DNA from: CAVPTL01 sp963794415
GTDB taxonomy: Bacteria; Actinomycetota; Thermoleophilia; Gaiellales; JAICJC01
DNA: 64,000 bases
Assembly (NCBI GenBank): GCA_963794415.1
Contig: CAWCDI010000001.1
Location: forward strand, 682,001 to 746,000
Direction of reading: 5' to 3'
Of this stretch, positions 49,629 to 57,124 are shown piece by piece. The notes beneath the pieces were generated by a model. The model was given only the letters and a program-made list of their open reading frames with translations, was not told where the DNA came from and ran no database searches. Each line of letters begins with the position of its first letter. The first letter of the stretch is position 1. A program made the translations under genes and the position numbers.

Positions 49629-51683
49629 ATGCCTGCGAAAGAGCCCGGCAAGATCCGTAACGTTGCGGTGATCGGTCACCGCGGCACCGGCAAGACGTCC
49701 CTCGTCGAGTCGCTGCTCTACGAGTCGGGGACGACCACCCGGCTCGGCTCGGTCGCGGAACGATCGACCGTGTGCGACACCGACGAGGAGGAGCAGCGGC
49801 GCGGGATGTCGATCTCGGCCGCCATCACCCACCTCGAGTGGGAGGGGCGGACGATCAACCTGATCGATACGCCCGGCGAGCCCAGCTTCCAGGCCGACGT
49901 GCTCTCGACGCTGAGGGTGGTCGAGGGCGCGATCGTGACGGTCTCGGCGGTCACGGGCGTCGAGGTCGGCACCGCGCGCGTGTGGCGCCGCTGCGACGAG
50001 CTGGGCCTGGCCCGGCTGATCCTCGTCAACATGATGGACCGCGAGCGGGCCGACTTCTTCGCGAGCCTGCGGAGCCTGCAGGAGCAGCTCTCCGATCGCT
50101 GCGTGGCGGTCGAGCTCCCCATCGGCAGCGAGCATGAGTTCCACGGGGTGGTCGACCTGGTGCACATGGTGGCCTACGACCACAGCGGCGACGGCTCCGG
50201 GCACGACGAGGCGGTCGAGATCCCCGAGGCCGTGCGCGGCGTGGCCGACGAGTATCACGACAAGCTCATGGACATCGTCTCCGAGACCTCCGACGAGCTC
50301 ATGGAGCGCTACCTGGAGGGCGACGAGATCAGCCGCGAGGAGATGGCCGCGGCACTCAAGAACCTGGTCACCGAGGGCGAGCTCTTTCCCGTGGGGTGCG
50401 GAGCTGCGACCCGCAACATCGGGGCGCACGGCCTGCTCGACCTGGTGGTCGAGGGCCTGCCGTCGCCTGCGCGGGCCCGAAACGTCCCGGAGGTGGGCGG
50501 CGCGAACACGCTGGCCTACGTGTTCAAGACCGTGGCCGACCCGTTCAGCGGCAAGATCAACCTGATGCGGGTCTACGCCGGCACCGTCTCGTCGGACTCG
50601 AACCTGACCAACAACCACTCGCACGCCAAGGAGCGGGTGGGCCAGCTCCTGCAGATCCAGGGCAAGGAGCACACCCCGGTTGACGTGCTCGGGCCGGGAT
50701 CCATCGGCGCCGTGGCAAAGCTCAAGCAGACCAACACCGGCGATGTGCTCTCGGACTCCGACCATCCGGCCGAGATCGAGCCGCTGGCGTTTCCCGCGCC
50801 CGTGGTGTCGTTTGCCATCGAGCCGCAGCACAAGGGCGACGAGGACAAGGCCTACCAGGCCCTGCGCAGGCTGGCCGAGGAGGATCCGGCGCTCGACATC
50901 CACCGCGATCCCGACACGGGCGAGATGATCGTCTCGGGGCTCTCGCAGATGCATGTCGAGGTCACCGTCGACCGCGTCAGCCGCCGGTTCGGCGTCGAGC
51001 TCGACCTGCACCCGCCGCGGGTGCCGTACATGGAGACCATCCGCAAGCCGGCGCGGGCCCGGGCCAAGTACAAGAAGCAGACCGGCGGCCGCGGCCAGTT
51101 CGGCGATTGCGAGATCCAGATCGAGCCGCTCGGCTCCCACGAGGGCTACGAGTTCGTGGACAAGATCGTCGGCGGGGTGATCCCGCAGGGGTTCCGGCCC
51201 GCAGTGGACAAGGGGATCCAGGAGGCGATGCTCAAGGGCGACCTCACCGGATCGAAGGTGGTCGGCGTCCGGATCACCCTGGTGGACGGCTCCTACCACA
51301 CGGTCGACTCGTCGGAGATGGCGTTCAAGATCGCCGGCTCGATGGCGTTCAAGAAGGCGGTCGCCGAGGCGGATCCCGCGCTGCTTGAGCCCATCATGCG
51401 GCTCGACATCACCGTCCCCGACGAGAACGTGGGCGACGTGATCGGCGACATGACCAGCCGGCGCGGGCGGGTGCTGGGGATGGATCCCGGTGCCGGCTCG
51501 GCCACCATCCACGTCGATGTGCCGATGGCCGAGGTGCTCTCCTACGCGCCCGACCTGACGTCGATGACGGGCGGCAGGGGCGAGTACACCATGGCGTTTC
51601 TGCGCTACGAGGAAGTGCCGGCGCACGTGGCGTCCGGCCTCGTCGAGTCGTCTGCCGCGAAGGGAGAGCTCGCACGGGCCTGA
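49629..51683 (+). CDS. Elongation factor G-like GTPase (EF-G2 type)
   Basis: A 684-residue translational GTPase paralogue with all five EF-G domains. The P-loop reads GHRGTGKTSL rather than the usual GHIDAGKTT, the G3 motif is DTPGEPSF with Glu replacing the catalytic His of DTPGH, and the G4 motif is VNMMD rather than NKMD. Mycobacterial and Thermus EF-G2 proteins show weak or no ribosome-dependent GTPase activity, and a non-canonical role is likely here. A strong GGAGG precedes the ATG by 8 nt. The canonical fusA is presumably elsewhere with the str operon. Confidence 0.93.
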   Translation: MPAKEPGKIRNVAVIGHRGTGKTSLVESLLYESGTTTRLGSVAERSTVCDTDEEEQRRGMSISAAITHLEWEGRTINLIDTPGEPSFQADVLSTLRVVEGAIVTVSAVTGVEVGTARVWRRCDELGLARLILVNMMDRERADFFASLRSLQEQLSDRCVAVELPIGSEHEFHGVVDLVHMVAYDHSGDGSGHDEAVEIPEAVRGVADEYHDKLMDIVSETSDELMERYLEGDEISREEMAAALKNLVTEGELFPVGCGAATRNIGAHGLLDLVVEGLPSPARARNVPEVGGANTLAYVFKTVADPFSGKINLMRVYAGTVSSDSNLTNNHSHAKERVGQLLQIQGKEHTPVDVLGPGSIGAVAKLKQTNTGDVLSDSDHPAEIEPLAFPAPVVSFAIEPQHKGDEDKAYQALRRLAEEDPALDIHRDPDTGEMIVSGLSQMHVEVTVDRVSRRFGVELDLHPPRVPYMETIRKPARARAKYKKQTGGRGQFGDCEIQIEPLGSHEGYEFVDKIVGGVIPQGFRPAVDKGIQEAMLKGDLTGSKVVGVRITLVDGSYHTVDSSEMAFKIAGSMAFKKAVAEADPALLEPIMRLDITVPDENVGDVIGDMTSRRGRVLGMDPGAGSATIHVDVPMAEVLSYAPDLTSMTGGRGEYTMAFLRYEEVPAHVASGLVESSAAKGELARA

Positions 51684-51753
51684 CGCCGCTCATCAGTCGC
51701 GATTGGCACGTTCTGGAAACTCCGGTCTTTGCGTCGAAATTCTTGCGAGCCGG

Positions 51754-51759
51754 TATACT
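51754..51759 (+). promoter_or_regulatory. Putative -10 element of the zinc-finger hypothetical gene
   Basis: TATACT, a near-consensus hexamer, ends 15 nt before the ATG at 51775; a TTGCGT 19 nt upstream is a weak -35 candidate. Confidence 0.4.
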
Positions 51760-51774
51760 CACGTGCTCTGTCGG

Positions 51775-52392
51775 ATGTCAAGATCTGGACCGTTTGTGAT
51801 CGAAATCAAGCGCAATGACATCGAGACCGAGTGCTCTGTTTGCGGCCGTTCCTTGCTGCTGGGAGAGCATCTGGTCACCTACCATCGCCATGCCACCGAC
51901 GATGCATACGTCTGCACCCTCTGCCTCGACGCGGCTGACGCGCGCGGCTGGATCCGCGAGGGCTCGCCGTCGGTGCCGCTGCAGATGTGGACGGCCCGCC
52001 CGCGCGGCATCAAGGGGCTCTTCGCAGGCCGCAAGCAGCGCAACGCAAACGCCGGGCCGACCCCGTTCGAGCCCGAGGCGCTGCCCGACGACCCGCACGA
52101 CGCGGTGGAGGCCAGCATCGAGCTCTTCAACGAGTCGGGGCACCGGCGCACGGTCTCGGGCATCATCCGCACGCTCGGCGAGCCGCAGGTCAGCGTGCTC
52201 CAGCGAAGCCACCGCGAGGTCGTCGTGACCATCGCATGGGAGCTCTCCTGGTATCAGTTCCGCATCGACATGCTGGGCGCCCAGCCGGTCGTCCTGCAGC
52301 ACCGCGGCGCTGAGCTCGACGAGATCGACGAGAAGTTCCGCGCCTGGAACGCCGTGGCCGAGGCCGACGGCACAGTCGCCATGGCCGCCTGA
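51775..52392 (+). CDS. Zinc-finger hypothetical protein
   Basis: A 205-residue protein whose N-terminus has two CxxC pairs, ECSVCGRSLLLGEH and YVCTLCLDAADARGW, forming a probable zinc finger. The middle is charged and Pro-rich (~75-110), and the C-terminal ~90 residues (HDAVEASIELFNESGHRR, VVVTIAWELSWYQFRIDM) form an unassigned alpha/beta domain. No function is recognised; similar proteins seem to occur in related actinobacteria, but this is memory, not a search. ATG 51775 is chosen for the TATACT 15 nt upstream; the frame begins earlier at 51703. Confidence 0.72.
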   Translation: MSRSGPFVIEIKRNDIETECSVCGRSLLLGEHLVTYHRHATDDAYVCTLCLDAADARGWIREGSPSVPLQMWTARPRGIKGLFAGRKQRNANAGPTPFEPEALPDDPHDAVEASIELFNESGHRRTVSGIIRTLGEPQVSVLQRSHREVVVTIAWELSWYQFRIDMLGAQPVVLQHRGAELDEIDEKFRAWNAVAEADGTVAMAA

Positions 52393-52399
52393 GCCGGGA

Positions 52400-52430
52400 T
52401 GCATAAAAGGTGCCAGGCACCTTCTATGCA
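52400..52430. terminator. 31-bp palindrome, probable bidirectional terminator / dispersed repeat
   Basis: Left arm TGCATAAAAGGTGCC (52400-52414), one central base, right arm GGCACCTTCTATGCA (52416-52430): 14 of 15 positions pair. It lies between convergent genes, with the right arm reaching into the last codons of the minus-strand gene. A related stem follows tRNA-Gly at 55808-55840, with the same AAAGGTGC core and the same TGCACGCC tail. Confidence 0.7.
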
Positions 52431-52672
52431 CGCCGGATCCAGACCTCGTCGAAGGCTTCGATGCGGGGGAAGGTGCCCACCGCGCGCTGACGGCGCCGGT
52501 CGCGCGTCACGCGCCGCTCGTCAGTGACCTGGCCCTCGCCGCGACGCCGGTCGTTGGGCCCGCCGTAGCGGCGATCGATGATCACCTCGACGTCGGGATT
52601 GTCGCGGTAGTGCTCTTGCATCCGCTCGAGCAGTTCGCCCTCGAGCTCTCTGGGAATCACGCAGTAGATCAT
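52424..52672 (-). CDS. Small basic hypothetical protein
   Basis: An 82-residue protein beginning MIYCVIPRELEGELLERMQE, with an Arg-rich middle (IIDRRYGGPNDRRRGEGQ, ERRVTRDRRRQRAV) and an acidic-aromatic end (EAFDEVWIRRA). No family recognised. The region VEVIIDRRYGGPNDRR recalls short proteins annotated in other actinobacteria but without function. It converges with the zinc-finger gene; its stop lies inside the palindrome. Divergent from the threonine-synthase-like gene. Confidence 0.7.
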   Translation of the reverse strand: MIYCVIPRELEGELLERMQEHYRDNPDVEVIIDRRYGGPNDRRRGEGQVTDERRVTRDRRRQRAVGTFPRIEAFDEVWIRRA

Positions 52673-52702
52673 GGAACCAAGGATACCTGGGTGCGCAAGG
52701 GG

Positions 52703-52708
52703 TATGCT
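52703..52708 (+). promoter_or_regulatory. Putative -10 element of the threonine synthase-like gene
   Basis: TATGCT ends 8 nt before ATG 52717 (5 nt before GTG 52714). Confidence 0.45.
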
Positions 52709-52716
52709 CGGGCGTG

Positions 52717-53946
52717 ATGGCCGTCCCGAGTGCGTTTGAATGTCTCCGATGCCGGCGGCGCTACCCGGTCGTGTCGATGCCGGGAGGCTGCCCTTCCTGC
52801 TCCTCCGAGGCCGCCCCCTCGAACGTGGCGCCGGTGTACGCCCGCATGGTTGCGGTGAAACCGTCGAAGCTGAGCGGCCGCGGGCTGGCGCGCTACGCGG
52901 CCCAGCTGCCGGTCTCGCGCGATCGCCTGGTCACCCTGGGTGAGGGCGACACGCCGCTTCTGGCGACCCACGGCCTCGGCGCCGAGATCGGCATGCGGCG
53001 GCTCTTTCTCAAGGACGAGCGCGCAAACCCCACAGGCAGCTGGCGCGACCGCTTCGCGGCGCTCGCCGTGTCGCAGATCGACGATCACGACGTCACCGTG
53101 GGGACGGCCGGCGACGACGCGCTCGCGATCTCCGTGGCCGCCTATGCGGCCCGGGCCGGACTTCGCTCGGTGGGCCTCGTCGATACCGACGTCGATGTCC
53201 GCACCCGCGACGCGATCGATGCGGTCGGCGGCAGGCTCGTGGCTGTGCGCTCGGCGGACGAGCGCTGGCCGCTGCTGGCCGACGCGGAGCGGACGCTGGG
53301 GTGGAGGGCGTTCTCCAATCGCACGATCCCGCCCATCGGCGGCGATCCGCTCGCGATGGAGGGCTACCGCACCATCGCCTACGAGATCGCCGAGCAGCTG
53401 CGCTACAACGCGCCCGACCTCGTGATCGTCCCTGCCGGTCTGGGTGACGGCATCCAGGGGATCTGGCGCGGGTTCCGCGAGCTCGTCTCGTGGAACGTGA
53501 TCGACCGCATCCCGCGGATGGTGGCCGTGGAGGTCGCCGGCGCGGTGGCCAGCGCGCTTGCCGGCGGCAAGGACTGGGTTGCGCCGGCTCCCGCGGCGCG
53601 CACCGGGGCACGGGCGCTCTCGGGAATCACCGGCACCGTGCAGACGCTGCAGGCAGTGGTCGAGTCCGAGGGCCTGGTGGTGCGGGTGTCCGAGACCGAG
53701 CTGGAGCAGGCCCGCATGATGCTCGGCGAGCTCGAGGGTGTTTGGGCCGACCTCGCAGCCGCCGCACCCGTCGCGGCGACCATCAAGCTTGCCCAGCGCG
53801 GCGACGTGCCGGCCCGCACGCTCATCGTGTCGGTGCTGAGCGCACACGGGATGCAGGACGGCTCCCACGTCGATCGCGGAGAGCTCGAGCCGGTCGATGC
53901 GCGCGTGGACGATCTCTTGCGGATGCTGGCCGTGCGCGGTGAGTAG
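52717..53946 (+). CDS. Threonine synthase-like protein lacking the PLP lysine
   Basis: A 409-residue PALP-fold protein. The N-terminal zinc ribbon (FECLRCRRRYP ... GCPSCSS) and the order of motifs match archaeal/actinobacterial threonine synthase. However, the cofactor site reads NPTGSWRDRF where active enzymes have NPTGSFKDRG, so the PLP-binding Lys is Arg (residue 110). The SxGN motif is replaced by GTAGDDALAIS, and the phosphate loop is PAGLGDGIQGIW. It is therefore unlikely to be an ordinary PLP enzyme and may be a pseudoenzyme or regulator. ATG 52717 follows TATGCT by 8 nt. Confidence 0.88.
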   Translation: MAVPSAFECLRCRRRYPVVSMPGGCPSCSSEAAPSNVAPVYARMVAVKPSKLSGRGLARYAAQLPVSRDRLVTLGEGDTPLLATHGLGAEIGMRRLFLKDERANPTGSWRDRFAALAVSQIDDHDVTVGTAGDDALAISVAAYAARAGLRSVGLVDTDVDVRTRDAIDAVGGRLVAVRSADERWPLLADAERTLGWRAFSNRTIPPIGGDPLAMEGYRTIAYEIAEQLRYNAPDLVIVPAGLGDGIQGIWRGFRELVSWNVIDRIPRMVAVEVAGAVASALAGGKDWVAPAPAARTGARALSGITGTVQTLQAVVESEGLVVRVSETELEQARMMLGELEGVWADLAAAAPVAATIKLAQRGDVPARTLIVSVLSAHGMQDGSHVDRGELEPVDARVDDLLRMLAVRGE

Positions 53947-53979
53947 AGTGCTGGCCGGGAATCGATCAGGAGGTTGACG

Positions 53980-55467
53980 ATGGCGGTTGCCGCCAAGGAG
54001 TTTCGGAACTACATCGGTGGCGAGTGGGTCGAGTCCGAGTCGGGCGCGCGGTTCGAGAACCGAAGCCCGGCCGACGGCGAGCTGCTCGGCTCGTTTCCCA
54101 GCTCGACGGTGAGCGACGCCGACCGCGCGGTCGCCGCGGCGCACGAGGCCTTCCAGAGCTGGCGGCTCTACCCGGCGCCCAAGCGGGCGGAGATCCTGTT
54201 CCGGGTGGCAGAGGCGCTGCGCGACCGAAAGCCCGAGCTGACCGAGATGATGACCCGCGAGATGGGCAAGGTCGTGGCCGAGGCCGGGGGAGATGTGCAG
54301 GAGGGCATCGACATGACCTACTACATGGCCGGCGAGGGCAGGCGCATGTTCGGCCAGACGGTGCCCGCAGAGATGCACGACAAGTTTGCGATGAGCGTGC
54401 GCCACCCGATGGGCGTCGTCGCGGTGATCACGCCGTTCAACTTCCCGATGGCGATTCCCACCTGGAAGCTGATGCCCGCGCTCGTGACGGGCAACACCGC
54501 GGTGTTCAAGCCCGCGGAGGACACGCCGCTTCTGGCCGAGATGCTGGTCGAGATCTTCGAGGATGCCGGCCTGCCGCCGGGCGTGCTCAACATCGTGCAC
54601 GGCGCCGGCGAGGTGGTGGGCGAGCGGCTCATCACCCATCCCGACGTGAAGGTCGTGACGTTCACGGGATCGAAGGAGACCGGCATCCACGTGGCGACGC
54701 AGGGCGCCGCGACGCTCAAGCGCATCCACCTCGAGCTGGGCGGCAAGAACGCCATCATCGTGATGGACGACGCCGACCTCGACAACGCCGCCGACGGCGT
54801 GCTCTGGAGCGCGTTTGGCACCAGCGGCCAGCGCTGCACCGCGGCCAGCCGGGTGATCGTGCACGAGCGCGTGTACGACGCGCTTGCCGCGCGGCTCGTG
54901 GAGCGCGCCGAGACGATGAAGATCGGCAACGGGCTGGATCCCGAGACCGACATCGGCCCCCTCATCAACCAGGCCGCGCTCGACAAGGTGCACCGCTACA
55001 CGGGCATCGCCCGTGACGAGGGCGCCGACATCCTCACCGGCGGTGAGCGCTACGCCGACGGCACCGAGGGCTTCTACTACCGGCCGACCATCTACGGCAA
55101 CGTCGAGCGCGACATGCGCGTGGCCACCGAGGAGATCTTCGGGCCCTCGACCGCCCTCATCCGCTGCAAGGATCTGGGCGATGCCATCGACATCTCCAAC
55201 CGGGTCGAGTACGGCCTCTCGAGCGCCATCTACACCCAGGACGTGAACTCGGCGTTTCGGGCCATGCGCGACCTGGACACCGGCATCACCTACATCAACG
55301 CCGGGACGACGGGGGCCGAGATCCAGCTGCCGTTCGGCGGCACCAAGTACACCGGCAACGGCCACCGCGAGGCGGGGACGGCCGCGCTCGACACCTACAC
55401 CGAGTGGAAATCGGTGTACGTCGACTACTCCGGCCAGCTGCAACGCGCCCAGATCGACAACCAGTGA
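53980..55467 (+). CDS. Aldehyde dehydrogenase (ALDH7/aminoadipate-semialdehyde dehydrogenase-like)
   Basis: An NAD(P)-dependent aldehyde dehydrogenase of 495 residues. Motifs: PFNFPMAIPTWKLMPALVTG, VTFTGSKETG, ELGGKNAIIVMDDAD (catalytic Glu), FGTSGQRCTAASR (catalytic Cys) and EIFGPSTALI. The C-terminal TKYTGNGHREAGTAALDTY and VYVDYSGQLQRAQIDNQ match the ALDH7 group, which oxidises alpha-aminoadipate or piperideine-6-carboxylate in lysine catabolism. AGGAGG (53968-53973) lies 6 nt before ATG 53980, ruling out the upstream TTG. A ferritin-like miniprotein gene follows after 7 nt. Confidence 0.93.
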   Translation: MAVAAKEFRNYIGGEWVESESGARFENRSPADGELLGSFPSSTVSDADRAVAAAHEAFQSWRLYPAPKRAEILFRVAEALRDRKPELTEMMTREMGKVVAEAGGDVQEGIDMTYYMAGEGRRMFGQTVPAEMHDKFAMSVRHPMGVVAVITPFNFPMAIPTWKLMPALVTGNTAVFKPAEDTPLLAEMLVEIFEDAGLPPGVLNIVHGAGEVVGERLITHPDVKVVTFTGSKETGIHVATQGAATLKRIHLELGGKNAIIVMDDADLDNAADGVLWSAFGTSGQRCTAASRVIVHERVYDALAARLVERAETMKIGNGLDPETDIGPLINQAALDKVHRYTGIARDEGADILTGGERYADGTEGFYYRPTIYGNVERDMRVATEEIFGPSTALIRCKDLGDAIDISNRVEYGLSSAIYTQDVNSAFRAMRDLDTGITYINAGTTGAEIQLPFGGTKYTGNGHREAGTAALDTYTEWKSVYVDYSGQLQRAQIDNQ

Positions 55468-55474
55468 GCAGGAC

Positions 55475-55693
55475 ATGAGACTGACCGAGCTGACAGCCGA
55501 CCTCCAGACCATCCGCCAGAACCTCGCGGAGGAGCTCGAGGCCATCAACCGCTACGAGGCCCAGGCCTTCACGCTCTCGGACGAGGGCGCGAAGGAGGTC
55601 ATGCAGCGGATCGTGGACGATAAGAAGGATCACGTGAGCCGGCTCTGGGATGTGCTTCGCCGGCTGGACGTGAAACAGCGCGAGCGCGCCTGA
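55475..55693 (+). CDS. Small ferritin-like protein
   Basis: A 72-residue two-helix protein resembling half of a ferritin, as in encapsulated ferritin (EncFtn). EELEAINRYEAQA places Glu20 and Tyr27 with the spacing of EncFtn Glu32 and Tyr39. His53 matches EncFtn His65, but the second ferroxidase Glu position is Lys50 (DDKKDH). Metal binding may be altered or lost. It lies 7 nt after the ALDH gene and is probably coexpressed; no encapsulin gene or C-terminal cargo peptide is seen. Confidence 0.72.
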   Translation: MRLTELTADLQTIRQNLAEELEAINRYEAQAFTLSDEGAKEVMQRIVDDKKDHVSRLWDVLRRLDVKQRERA

Positions 55694-55709
55694 ATCTCGC
55701 GCAGGCGGG

Positions 55710-55715
55710 TATACT
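55710..55715 (+). promoter_or_regulatory. Putative -10 element of tRNA-Gly
   Basis: TATACT lies 13 nt before the tRNA 5' end; no good -35 is seen. Confidence 0.45.
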
Positions 55716-55728
55716 CGTGGCTCGCCGT

Positions 55729-55802
55729 GCGGCTGTAGCTCAGTTGGCTAGAGCGTCTGCTTGCCATGCAGAAGGTCGAGGGTTCGAGTCCCTTCAGCCG
55801 CT
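55729..55802 (+). tRNA. tRNA-Gly (GCC)
   Basis: A 74-nt cloverleaf. GCGGCTG (55729-55735) pairs with CAGCCGC (55795-55801), discriminator T. The anticodon stem TCTGC/GCAGA encloses loop TTGCCAT, anticodon GCC. The T loop is TTCGAGT. No encoded CCA. A hairpin with a T-run follows 5 nt later. Confidence 0.97.
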
Positions 55803-55807
55803 TGCCG

Positions 55808-55840
55808 GTGCGGGAAAGGTGCAAGGCGCCTTTTCTGCAC
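55808..55840 (+). terminator. Stem-loop after tRNA-Gly, related to the 52400 palindrome
   Basis: A 15-bp stem with three G-T pairs: left arm GTGCGGGAAAGGTGC (55808-55822), 3-nt loop, right arm GGCGCCTTTTCTGCAC (from 55825). It contains TTTT and follows tRNA-Gly by 5 nt, so it may terminate the tRNA transcript. Confidence 0.6.
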
Positions 55841-55883
55841 GCCGCGTCAAGGCGTGAGGCGGTTCTGCCGATGAATCGCGTGC

Positions 55884-57023
55884 ATGGCCAAGCTGGACAC
55901 GTGGGGGAGTGCCATCGGCCGGGTCTCCGCGCTGATCGTGGGCCCCATCTTCCTTGCCTGGATGATCGCCGTGACCATCTCGGGCCATCAGTACCTGGTC
56001 GACTTCACGCACTCGTTCCTTCCCGCGTCGACCGCAGTCCTGCACGGCCACACCCCGTACGACACGGCGCACCACCTCCGGCACCTGATCGCGGCGGGCA
56101 CGCCGGTGGAGTCCTACGTCTACCCACCCGTCGTCGCGATCGTGATCTCGCCGCTCTCGGTGATCCCGCAGGCCGCCGCGATGGTGATCTACACCGGCCT
56201 CATGCTCGCCGCCCTCGGCGGAGCGATGTGGCTCCTCGGCGTCCGCGACGTGCGCTGCTACACCGTCGCGTGCCTCTGGCCCGCCACGTTCACGAGCTTC
56301 CAGACCGGCGCGATCAGCGGCTTCATCCTGCTGGGCCTCGCTGCGGCGTGGAGATGGCGGCGCCACGAGCTGCGGATCGGCGCGATCGCGGCGGTGGTCG
56401 TGGCAGCCAAGCTCTTCGTCTGGCCGGTCGGGCTCTGGCTGATCGTCATGCGCAGGTACCGGGCGGCGGTGGCCGCGGCGATCACGTTCCCGGCACTCGT
56501 TCTGGGTAGCTGGGCCGTCATCGCGTTTCGCGGCCTCGGCAGCTACGAGCACCTGCTCGGCATCCTCAGCAACGCCGAGTCACCGCTGGGATTCGGTATC
56601 GGCGGCGTCGCGGCTGCAACGGGCGTCCCGCAGGCGCTCCTCACTGCCTGCGCAGCGGCTGCCGTGGTGGGGATGTTCGCGTGGCTTCACCGCCTGGCAC
56701 CGCCGCAGCTCGACCGGCTCGCCATGATGGCCGCGGTGCTCGCGATGCTCCTGCTCTCGCCGATCCTCTGGATGCACTACCTGATCCTGCTCGTGATCCC
56801 GCTGGCGCTGGGACGCCCCGGGTTCAGCCGGCTCTGGGTGCTTCCCGCGGTGTTCCAGTTCGCGAGCATCGTGACCACGCAGGGTGTCTACCCGGACGGG
56901 AATCCTGTGGCGCTCTGCCTCTGCTGGTGCGGCATCGCAGCGGTGGTGTGGTGCTCGGCGGCCCCCATGCTCCGCGCTCGTACCCCCGTGTCTGCGGTGG
57001 CCGTCGGATTGGCGCGCTCCTAG
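55884..57023 (+). CDS. GT87-type polytopic membrane mannosyltransferase-like protein
   Basis: A 379-residue integral membrane protein with about ten hydrophobic segments. The order fits the DUF2029/GT87 family: a luminal loop with HGHTPYDTAHHLRHL (acidic residue region) and YVYPPVVAIVISPLSVIPQAAAM, followed by repeated helices and a late LLLSPILWMHYLILLVIP. Relatives use polyprenyl-phosphate mannose to build cell-wall glycans. The acceptor is unknown. It lies alone between tRNA-Gly and the cyclase gene, ending with a short hairpin. Confidence 0.82.
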   Translation: MAKLDTWGSAIGRVSALIVGPIFLAWMIAVTISGHQYLVDFTHSFLPASTAVLHGHTPYDTAHHLRHLIAAGTPVESYVYPPVVAIVISPLSVIPQAAAMVIYTGLMLAALGGAMWLLGVRDVRCYTVACLWPATFTSFQTGAISGFILLGLAAAWRWRRHELRIGAIAAVVVAAKLFVWPVGLWLIVMRRYRAAVAAAITFPALVLGSWAVIAFRGLGSYEHLLGILSNAESPLGFGIGGVAAATGVPQALLTACAAAAVVGMFAWLHRLAPPQLDRLAMMAAVLAMLLLSPILWMHYLILLVIPLALGRPGFSRLWVLPAVFQFASIVTTQGVYPDGNPVALCLCWCGIAAVVWCSAAPMLRARTPVSAVAVGLARS

Positions 57024-57029
57024 GCCGAT

Positions 57030-57043
57030 CACCCCTTCGGGTG
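57030..57043 (+). terminator. Short hairpin after the GT87-type gene
   Basis: CACCC (57030-57034) pairs with GGGTG (57039-57043) around CTTC, 6 nt after the stop codon. There is no T-run, so a terminator role is uncertain. Confidence 0.35.
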
Positions 57044-57124
57044 TGCCGAAAAGCGCCCGGAATTCCGAGGTTAAACGGTACGTGCCTCGCCCCCTGGCGC
57101 ATCCCTGCTCTCTGCGGAGCTGTT

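Noticed and set aside
53974..53979. TTG 53974 as the ALDH start
   Set aside because: It directly abuts AGGAGG with no spacing, whereas ATG 53980 has a 6-nt spacer.
55729..55802. Reading this tRNA as tRNA-Ala (TGC)
   Set aside because: TGC occurs in the stem; the loop TTGCCAT places GCC in the anticodon, and the discriminator T fits glycine.
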